From assembly GCA_041740375.1 (NCBI GenBank), contig JBGSMB010000043.1, positions 1 through 5,059 on the forward strand: a DNA stretch of 5,059 bases, read 5' to 3'. The notes beneath the pieces were generated by a model. It worked only from the letters and a program-made list of their open reading frames with translations. It did no database searches and was not told where the DNA came from. Of this stretch, positions 1-5,059 are shown one piece after another. Source of the stretch: JBGSMB01 sp041740375 (GTDB lineage Bacteria > Patescibacteriota > Saccharimonadia > Saccharimonadales > JAGQMS01). The translations under genes were made by a program, and so were the position numbers. Positions within the stretch are counted from its first letter, which is position 1, and every line of letters starts with the position of its first letter.

Positions 1-504
1 ATTGCATTACTAGTACTCGCCGGTACTTTATTTGCGCTAGAGAAAACAGGCGTGACAAATTTCTACACAAGCGACCAGATAGAGGAATCTTCGAGCACCA
101 CAACGCCTAACGAGAGCACCATTGACTACTCTCCCGCCACCAGTACTGATAACGAAGACATCAATAAACAAAAGGATAGCGGTAAGACAGACCCTGCGCC
201 ATCGGCCATTCCTCAAGATACCGCAGTAGTTACGATCACTCGTGCAAATGCTACACCTTCAGGGGTCGATGTTACGGTTCTGCTTTCCGGTATATCTGAT
301 GGGACGTGTAATCTAACCCTTACCCAAGGTACGGCCACTGTGATATCGAGTTCATCAATCAAGAAAGACGGCCAGTACACGTACTGCGATGCTTTCAACG
401 TCGATCGGTCAAAACTAACAAATGGTAAATGGCAGGTAAGCGTAGTTGCTAGAAACAGCGACGGTACAATTACCGGCACAGGTACATCAGAACTTCAAAT
501 CTAA
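1..504 (+). CDS. Membrane-anchored surface protein with Ser/Thr-rich linker and Ig-like domain (5' partial)
   Basis: The frame is open from the first base to the TAA at 502-504, giving 167 visible codons; the true start lies upstream. A GTG at 52 could be read as a start, but it would discard the hydrophobic run at visible residues 1-13 (IALLVLAGTLFAL), which looks like the end of a membrane anchor or signal peptide. Residues about 26-72 are rich in Ser, Thr, Pro, Asp and Asn and look like an extended wall- or periplasm-spanning linker. Residues about 74-167 alternate hydrophobic and polar residues like a beta sandwich (VVTIT, VDVTVLL, WQVSVVA) and hold the only two cysteines, C103 and C129, which may form a disulfide. 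I recall similar small Ig-like proteins near hemagglutinin-like genes in Saccharibacteria, but cannot name a family. The next gene starts 10 bases downstream on the same strand, so co-transcription is likely. Function is unknown; a structural or binding role at the cell surface is inference. Confidence 0.75.
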   Translation: MALLVLAGTLFALEKTGVTNFYTSDQIEESSSTTTPNESTIDYSPATSTDNEDINKQKDSGKTDPAPSAIPQDTAVVTITRANATPSGVDVTVLLSGISDGTCNLTLTQGTATVISSSSIKKDGQYTYCDAFNVDRSKLTNGKWQVSVVARNSDGTITGTGTSELQI

Positions 505-514
505 GAAAGTATAA

Positions 515-2299
515 ATGATCTATTCCCTGTCTAATATAAACCAACCCATAGCTACGAAGCGAAGCGTTAAAGTGCTTTTGTGTGCCGCGATCGTCTTCGC
601 ATTTTTGAGTGTCTTCTTTAGCTCAGGCGCAACCGGGTCAGCTGCCAACGGAGCTGACTTTAAAGCCGGTCGTATCATTGATGATGTGGTATTTACGAAC
701 AATCAGTCGATGTCGGTATCTCAAATCCAGGCATTTCTAGATGCTAAAGTCCCTGTTTGTGATCGGTGGCGACCAAGCTCCAACCCCAACTATCAACCAC
801 CATGGACTTGCCTCAAGGAATATCAAGAAAATCCAACCACAGGCGACAACAACATCAGCCATACAGGTCGTGGCCCAAATGGCGAGCCCCGCCAAGTCCC
901 TGGCGGTATTTCAGCTGCGCAGATTATCTGGAATGCAGCGCAGGCCCACAATATTAGCCCACAGGTAATTTTGGTCACACTCCAAAAAGAACAAAGTCTC
1001 GTCACTGATGATTGGCCTTGGGCTATACAGTACTTCCGTGCAATGGGCGCTAACTGTCCTGATGGCCCCGGAGGCGCTCAGTGCAACCCAGCATACGCAG
1101 GATTCTTAAAGCAAGTAGACGGTGGTACCTGGCAATTCCGACACGACTTCAACGGCATTGGTACTCCCGGTTTCTGGGCGCCATATGCACGCGGGTGGAA
1201 CAACATTTTATACCAAGACCCTAACACTACTGGTGGCTGTGGCACAAAGCAAGTACTTATAGAAAATCAAGCAACGGCAGTTTTGTACAAATACACCCCC
1301 TACACGCCCAACCAAGCCGCTCTAAATAATCTTTACGGAACGGGCGACGCCTGTAGTGCGTATGGAAATAGAAACTTTTGGCGCCTGTTTACTGATTGGT
1401 TTGGAAGCACCTACGCTCCGACTTTTCAGGCTACTTTTTTGGCACATAGCACCTATCCAACAATCGTCAAGGGATCTAGTTCTGAAGCTCTAATCCGTTA
1501 CCGAAATACAGGAAACTTGCCCTGGTATGATGACGTTAGCGCGCCACTTTACAACACCTATCCCGTTAGACTAGCAAAAACAAATCCTATAAATTCAAGT
1601 AGTCCATTTAGCGCCTCATGGCCATCAAGCGGTAGAGCCACCGGTGCATTTGCTAAAGTTTACGAACCCGACGGTCTCAGTCTGTCCTCCAATCAACATA
1701 TTGCATTGCCGGGACAAATTGTTGACTTTGGATTTAACTTCAACATACCGGTCAACACTACCCCCGGATTTTATCCACAATATTTCCAACCAGTTCTCGA
1801 AGGATCTAACTGGTGGAATATGGGTGGCGTCGCCTGGATAGGCGTAACAGTCCAAGATCCGACTTTTCAGGCTACTTTTGTTGCACACACCACCTACCCG
1901 ACAATTCTAAATGGCGGGAGTTCTGACGCATTAATCCGTTACCGAAATACAGGAAACTTGCCCTGGTATGATGACGTTAGCGCGCCACTTTACAACACCT
2001 ATCCCGTTAGACTAGCAACAACAAATCCTATAAATTCAAGTAGTCCTTTTAGCTCATTGTGGTCTTCTAATAGCAGAGCTACTGGGCCCTTTGGTCGTGT
2101 CTACGAACCGGATGGTCTTAGCTTGTCACCAAATCAGCACGTTGCCCTACCTGGACAAATTGTAGATTTCAACTTTACGTTCAGTATACCTACAGGTACT
2201 ACCCCCGGATTTTATCCACAATATTTCCAACCAGTTCTCGAAGGATCTAACTGGTGGAATATGGGTGGCGTCGCCTGGATAGGCGTAACTGTCCAGTAG
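515..2299 (+). CDS. Exported hemagglutinin/lysozyme-like protein with two tandem Trp-rich Ig-like domains
   Basis: This 594-residue protein starts at ATG 515, 10 bases after the upstream stop, behind only a weak purine run (AGAAAG, 504-509). Residues 15-19 are basic (KRSVK), 20-35 are hydrophobic and 40-44 (TGSAA) suit signal peptidase I, so it is probably secreted. Residues about 48-299 form a core of a type often annotated 'hemagglutinin' in actinobacteria and Saccharibacteria: FKAGRIIDD, IQAFLDAKV, TCLKEY, ISPQVILVTLQKEQSLVTD, NQATAVLYKYTPY and a closing NFWRLFTDWFGST. Its six cysteines (82, 99, 181, 190, 242, 280) suggest disulfides. The pattern around E159 resembles the catalytic-Glu helix of lysozyme-like transglycosylases, so peptidoglycan or glycan cleavage is possible but unproven. 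Residues 302-447 and 449-594 are two Ig-like repeats with RNTGNLPW and SNWW motifs, resembling four-tryptophan (NBR1-type) domains. No sortase motif or C-terminal membrane segment is present. Family assignment is fairly sure; enzymatic activity is not. Confidence 0.88.
   Translation: MIYSLSNINQPIATKRSVKVLLCAAIVFAFLSVFFSSGATGSAANGADFKAGRIIDDVVFTNNQSMSVSQIQAFLDAKVPVCDRWRPSSNPNYQPPWTCLKEYQENPTTGDNNISHTGRGPNGEPRQVPGGISAAQIIWNAAQAHNISPQVILVTLQKEQSLVTDDWPWAIQYFRAMGANCPDGPGGAQCNPAYAGFLKQVDGGTWQFRHDFNGIGTPGFWAPYARGWNNILYQDPNTTGGCGTKQVLIENQATAVLYKYTPYTPNQAALNNLYGTGDACSAYGNRNFWRLFTDWFGSTYAPTFQATFLAHSTYPTIVKGSSSEALIRYRNTGNLPWYDDVSAPLYNTYPVRLAKTNPINSSSPFSASWPSSGRATGAFAKVYEPDGLSLSSNQHIALPGQIVDFGFNFNIPVNTTPGFYPQYFQPVLEGSNWWNMGGVAWIGVTVQDPTFQATFVAHTTYPTILNGGSSDALIRYRNTGNLPWYDDVSAPLYNTYPVRLATTNPINSSSPFSSLWSSNSRATGPFGRVYEPDGLSLSPNQHVALPGQIVDFNFTFSIPTGTTPGFYPQYFQPVLEGSNWWNMGGVAWIGVTVQ
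1418..1855 (+). repeat. Tandem coding repeat, copy 1 (Ig-like, Trp-rich domain)
   Basis: This copy encodes residues 302-447 of the exported protein, beginning PTFQATFLAH and ending AWIGVTVQ. It lies exactly 441 bases (147 codons) upstream of copy 2. Tryptophans sit at 337, 369, 433, 434 and 441. The turn RNTGNLPW, the LPGQIVDF segment and the PGFYPQYF strand fit the pattern of four-tryptophan (NBR1-type) Ig-like domains. Bases 1491-1577 and 1757-1848 are identical to copy 2, while 1606-1756 are clearly diverged. Confidence 0.93.
1859..2296 (+). repeat. Tandem coding repeat, copy 2 (Ig-like, Trp-rich domain)
   Basis: This copy encodes residues 449-594, the C-terminus of the exported protein, and is the same length as copy 1 with no indel between them. 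All five tryptophans are conserved at +147 residues (484, 516, 580, 581, 588). Identical blocks fall at 1932-2018 and 2198-2289. The segment between them differs from copy 1 at many silent as well as replacement positions. Confidence 0.93.
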
Positions 2300-2311
2300 G
2301 GTTACTGCCTA
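2280..2311. terminator. Bulged hairpin between convergent genes, candidate bidirectional terminator
   Basis: Left arm TAGGCGTAAC (2280-2289) can pair with right arm GTTACTGCCTA (2301-2311). This gives 10 base pairs with one bulged T (2306) and an 11-base loop that contains the TAG stop of the exported protein gene. It spans most of the 15-base gap between the two convergent stop codons. Neither strand shows a clear U-tract after the stem, so intrinsic termination would be weak. The left arm is coding and also occurs in repeat copy 1, so pairing could be fortuitous. Confidence 0.35.
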
Positions 2312-2314
2312 GAA

Positions 2315-3571
2315 CTAATCTTTAAGAGAGAATGTTGAAAATTCTGGGGCAGGAAAGATCATTACTCCACCTTTTTTCAAGTAGGTAGCTTCTCTTTCGA
2401 TAAATGTTTGCCTAAAGAACCATGGCAGAATCAACAAGTAATCTGGTTGTGCTACGCGCATGTCATCTTCTGAATATATCTTGATGTCAGTTCCAACGGT
2501 CCTTCGACCCCACTTAACTGCTTGCTTTTCAGCGATACCGTCAATAAGCTTATCGTCTAGTTCAAATAGCTGTAGAAGTGTGTTTCCTTTGGTGCTCGCG
2601 CCATAACCCCAAACTGATTTGCCGTCAGCTTTAGCTTTTTCAATAAAGTCTTTAGTCTGCTTCTTTAGCTCTAAGATTTGTTTGTAGAAATTAAGGTATA
2701 CTTCTTTATCGTTAAAGCCATTTTTTTCTTCCCACTCAAGTAGTGACGTAACACGAATTTTGCAGATATCTCTGTCCGCTGGTGTTAGGTAGTTATCGGG
2801 GGCGGACTCCTTTTGTAGATAGAGTCGTATTGAGCCACCATTAACATTATTAAGCTCGACGTCTTGAATTCTAAATCCAGTGCGATCAGTTAACCACTTC
2901 AATGAAGTTAGATTGTAGTAGCAGAGATGTTCGTGGCATATGACCCCAAGCTCTGTCTGCATAATATTCGCAGGCGTATAAGATAGCTGCAGAGTGAAAA
3001 GTCCGTCATCCTCAAGGATTGAGTAAACATCCTTTAAAAATTCCTCCGGATTACTTAAGTCATAGAAACACGCCGCGCAACTAATTCTAGAAGCTTTGGT
3101 AAATCCGGCTTTTTTAAATGCTTCCGCAGAAAAATAATCTTGAACTGCGGTGTCGCAGTTTTCTTTTGCCTCAGGGTAGTCGGAAGGGTCAATTCCAACT
3201 CTGTGGTATTTGCTACCGTCAACGGTAGACAGTAGATATCCGTCGTTAGATGCAATATCAAGATAAACGGACTTACCCTGCTTTTCTGGGATTGACTTAC
3301 AAGTCTTATCTGCGAGATCTGCAAGTGCAACCATCATCGAAGGATTAACAGAACTTCTGTAGTAGTACATGCTACCCCACATCAAAGCTGCATCTGGTTG
3401 CTTAGTTAACTGCGCAACCTTACTTACTGGATCAAATGCAAGTGCAAGTTCGCACGGAGGACCTTTTGGGTCTTCTTTGTCTTTTAAAAAATCTGAAACG
3501 TAGAGCTCTCCAAGACTGAAAAGAGGTTCTAGTTTTTCTCCTGAAACTACGCTATTTTTATACTCTGTCAT
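2315..3571 (-). CDS. Sugar C-methyltransferase-like SAM-dependent methyltransferase lacking the usual zinc cysteines
   Basis: The product is 418 residues from ATG 3571 (MTEYKNS). A GTG at 3589 would add six residues; ATG is preferred because the N-terminal motif starts close behind it, though neither has a Shine-Dalgarno. The domain order matches NDP-sugar C-methyltransferases of the TylC3/TcaB9 type: a small N-terminal domain (1-75, with GEKLEPLFSLGEL and YYYRSSV), a Rossmann SAM domain (about 98-250; motif I YLDIASNDG at 103-111, GIDPSD at 126-131, VNGGS at 243-247) and a C-terminal domain (about 315-410) with WGYGASTKGNTLLQ and a second nucleotide-fold pattern. In the classical family the N-terminal domain carries CxxCG pairs that bind zinc; here those positions read VVSGEKLEP and FDPVSKVAQ, leaving only C40. 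The usual YHEH active-site motif reads CHEH (212-215), and the usual His of the NVxxH stretch appears to be D171. It follows the glycosyltransferase gene by 71 bases, suggesting a role in glycan modification. Fold is secure; substrate is unknown. Confidence 0.87.
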   Translation of the reverse strand: MTEYKNSVVSGEKLEPLFSLGELYVSDFLKDKEDPKGPPCELALAFDPVSKVAQLTKQPDAALMWGSMYYYRSSVNPSMMVALADLADKTCKSIPEKQGKSVYLDIASNDGYLLSTVDGSKYHRVGIDPSDYPEAKENCDTAVQDYFSAEAFKKAGFTKASRISCAACFYDLSNPEEFLKDVYSILEDDGLFTLQLSYTPANIMQTELGVICHEHLCYYNLTSLKWLTDRTGFRIQDVELNNVNGGSIRLYLQKESAPDNYLTPADRDICKIRVTSLLEWEEKNGFNDKEVYLNFYKQILELKKQTKDFIEKAKADGKSVWGYGASTKGNTLLQLFELDDKLIDGIAEKQAVKWGRRTVGTDIKIYSEDDMRVAQPDYLLILPWFFRQTFIEREATYLKKGGVMIFPAPEFSTFSLKD

Positions 3572-3597
3572 AGGTAGATATATTAGCACAGTGATTG

Positions 3598-3626
3598 GTA
3601 ATAGAAAAATTTTGGTCGGTTTTCAA
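3598..3626 (-). promoter_or_regulatory. Possible sigma-70-like promoter for the methyltransferase gene
   Basis: Reading the minus strand, TTGAAA (3626-3621) is followed by a 17-base spacer and TATTAC (3603-3598), about 26 bases before ATG 3571. This gives 5/6 and 4/6 matches to the -35 and -10 consensus. The gap is AT-rich, so chance matches are expected. Read-through from the glycosyltransferase gene is equally plausible. Confidence 0.25.
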
Positions 3627-3642
3627 GAACAAAAAACGCAAA

Positions 3643-5059
3643 CTATTTTTCAGAAATATATTTACGTATTTTATCTTTTGAGGCTCCCGCTTTTAGCAAT
3701 TTACTTATGCTAGCCGGTGAGGTGTTTTTATCTGAACTGCTAATGACCTCATAAAGCCGTTCTGCATACTTGGCGTAACTGTGCGTGTCGCGCATAAACT
3801 CCTGCGCGTTTACCTGTATTTCTCCTCTTCGAACAGGATCGTCTATTAACTCACGAAGCTCAGCTGCGAGCTCAGTTTCGCTCAGAACCTTTACTACTGC
3901 GTTATCGGGTAGCTCATCATACCACCCAAGTTTCTTAACTATAGGAACAACACCATATCGCATAGCCTCAATGGTAGCAAGAGAAGGATAGCCCCTTTCG
4001 TCTGGCCTGAAGCTTATAAGAATATCAAGCCTGCTTAATAAATTCTGAAATTGAAAATCCGTTAGATTGGTATGGACTTCGACATTTGGGTAGGACCGAA
4101 GTCTTTGAATAACATCTTCTGAAACCAGTGGTATTCCGAAAATTACTATTTTTGTATCTAAGAATTCTGGGTCTTGCGCCAGTCTCTCTACAGTATCAAG
4201 CCCTTTTGCGGGATCTATGATTCCTGCCATACCAATAGTAACCAAGCTATCCAGTCGATTGGCCATAGTCTGGCTCGGAGTTGATACCGGAATATTTAGA
4301 AGATTGCACTCGACGCCTTCGTTGAATATGTTCTTCTCAATTCCATCCTTCTGAAACGCTGAATGTACTATGATACCTATCTGATTATTTAAGATTGAAG
4401 TTATGTAGTTTGCTTTCTCGTTCCTAATTTTTTCGTCTAGCTTCTTTTCAGCCAACAACCTGTCATCTGAAATATAGCCGAGTCTTAATAAGTCAGTTGT
4501 AAAAATGTTTGCTAGGTGCGAGTCGTGCACAATTGCATAGCCGGGGAGATATAAAGAGTTTTTAATAGTTTCAAGATGAAATTCACTATTCCCAACGTGA
4601 TAAACCACTGCATCATATTTTTTGTATAACGCCCTATTAAACTTCTTTGCAGAAACCACATTTGCTATAAATGGCAAATAGTTCGGTCGCGAAAATTCTC
4701 TTACAGAGGAGCCTTCTTCTACATAGTAGTCGATATCAAAATAACGGCTCATCTCTGCATGCATCAGAAGAACTACTTTTCCTATCGCTGAGTAGCCTGC
4801 TGGAGTAGGCGCAAAGATTGCTAACTTTAATTTATTCTCAACCACCTCCTCGGGCTTCATCTGACCAATAGCCTCAAGCGCTCTCTTTGCCGAATTATCC
4901 CAGGTGTATCTCTTCAAAACACTAGAGTATTCTTTATGTTTTTGATCGAACTCATTCTTAGACAATGCAGCGCCTATTGCTTCGGATATACTATTCGGGT
5001 CGAGCGGCTCCGCATAGTAAAAAGCGTCTGTGGACATTTCATTAAACACAGATATATTT
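3643..5059 (-). CDS. Tandem-domain GT4-type (GT-B) glycosyltransferase, 5' partial
   Basis: The frame is open to the window edge and ends at TAG 3645-3643. A GTG at 5049 is not the real start, because the codons before it continue a coding pattern: N-I-S then VFNEMSTDAFYYAEPLDP resembles the SNxxVxREVxGDAAxYFDPxDP tail of GT4 enzymes. Counting from the 5049 codon, residues 1-64 are the end of one GT domain, including the helix RYTWDNSAKRALEAI. Residues 64-72 are a linker. From residue 73 (KLKLAIFAPTPAGYSAIGKV) a second GT-B enzyme begins: acceptor half about 73-262 with a VHDSHL motif at 174-179, donor half about 268-435 with GMAGIIDPAKGLD (273-285) and ERGYPSLATIEAMRYG (351-366). The usual E-x7-E has Gly353 in place of the first Glu, with E351 two residues earlier. 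A Ser/Lys-rich tail (436-468) follows. No membrane segment is seen, so a cytosolic role transferring sugars from nucleotide donors to a surface glycan is inferred; sugar and acceptor cannot be read. Confidence 0.86.
   Translation of the reverse strand, partial: NISVFNEMSTDAFYYAEPLDPNSISEAIGAALSKNEFDQKHKEYSSVLKRYTWDNSAKRALEAIGQMKPEEVVENKLKLAIFAPTPAGYSAIGKVVLLMHAEMSRYFDIDYYVEEGSSVREFSRPNYLPFIANVVSAKKFNRALYKKYDAVVYHVGNSEFHLETIKNSLYLPGYAIVHDSHLANIFTTDLLRLGYISDDRLLAEKKLDEKIRNEKANYITSILNNQIGIIVHSAFQKDGIEKNIFNEGVECNLLNIPVSTPSQTMANRLDSLVTIGMAGIIDPAKGLDTVERLAQDPEFLDTKIVIFGIPLVSEDVIQRLRSYPNVEVHTNLTDFQFQNLLSRLDILISFRPDERGYPSLATIEAMRYGVVPIVKKLGWYDELPDNAVVKVLSETELAAELRELIDDPVRRGEIQVNAQEFMRDTHSYAKYAERLYEVISSSDKNTSPASISKLLKAGASKDKIRKYISEK

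Noticed and set aside
52..54. GTG as start of the first plus-strand gene
   Set aside because: The frame stays open to base 1, and the upstream codons encode a hydrophobic segment fitting the end of a membrane anchor; a GTG start would remove it. There is no convincing ribosome site before it.
572..600. Lipoprotein signal in the exported protein, because of the cysteine in VKVLLCAAIV
   Set aside because: The residue before Cys is Leu rather than Gly, Ala or Ser, and the Cys lies at the start of the hydrophobic run rather than its end, so a type I signal peptide fits better.
1625..1888. 87-codon minus-strand open frame inside the repeat region
   Set aside because: It lies antisense to well-supported coding repeats and shows no domain or ribosome site of its own; the same holds for the other short open frames inside the four genes.
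1418..2296. Mobile element or CRISPR-like origin of the repeats
   Set aside because: There are two in-frame, equal-length copies inside one gene, with no terminal inverted repeats, transposase or spacers; they are protein domain repeats.
3587..3589. GTG as start of the methyltransferase gene
   Set aside because: It would add MLIYLP before the MTEYKNS start and has no Shine-Dalgarno. ATG 3571 is preferred, though the choice is not certain.
3590..3650. Intrinsic terminator between the glycosyltransferase and methyltransferase genes
   Set aside because: The minus strand has T-rich runs after the glycosyltransferase stop, but only short A/T stems can be drawn and no GC-rich stem precedes them.
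5047..5049. GTG as start of the glycosyltransferase gene
   Set aside because: Codons upstream of it to the window edge continue a recognisable GT-domain tail, so the gene is simply cut by the window.
1..5059. Recoded TGA (as in Absconditabacteria or Gracilibacteria)
   Set aside because: No in-frame TGA occurs in any of the four genes, and all stops are TAA or TAG, so the standard code explains everything.

Overview
The window reads as part of a cell-envelope or surface locus from a small-genome bacterium, most likely Candidatus Saccharibacteria (TM7, Patescibacteria), with an actinobacterium as the main alternative. This rests on remembered family resemblance, not a search. The exported protein with a 'hemagglutinin-like' core and its small Ser/Thr-rich partner are of a type I associate with Saccharibacteria and some actinobacteria. 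Base composition looks moderate to AT-leaning, ribosome-binding sites are weak, and the standard genetic code fits (no in-frame TGA in any gene; stops are TAA and TAG).

Layout: two convergent blocks. The plus-strand block (1-2299) holds the 3' part of a membrane-anchored surface protein (1-504, 5' end outside the window). Ten bases later comes a 594-residue exported protein (515-2299) with a signal peptide, a six-cysteine lysozyme-like/hemagglutinin core and two tandem 146-residue tryptophan-rich Ig-like domains. The minus-strand block (5059-2315) holds the 3' part of a tandem-domain GT4-type glycosyltransferase (3643-5059, 5' end outside the window). After a 71-base gap comes a C-methyltransferase-like protein of the sugar C-methyltransferase architecture (2315-3571). 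The two blocks meet with only 15 bases between stop codons, where a bulged hairpin could act in both directions.

How the genes could work together (inference): the minus-strand pair looks like a piece of a surface polysaccharide or glycoconjugate cluster, in which the glycosyltransferase adds sugars and the methyltransferase-like protein modifies a nucleotide sugar or another ketone substrate. The plus-strand pair encodes exported proteins that would sit in or on the envelope and could bind or cut glycans or peptidoglycan, perhaps on a host cell if the organism is an episymbiont.

The points most worth a second look are: the mosaic identity of the two Ig-like repeats, with near-identical DNA blocks flanking a diverged segment; the methyltransferase, which keeps the fold but lacks the usual zinc cysteines and has changes at expected catalytic positions; and the glycosyltransferase, whose visible N-terminus is really the tail of a preceding GT domain. 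No RNA genes, mobile elements, CRISPR arrays or origins were seen, and no stretch longer than 71 bases lacks a gene.
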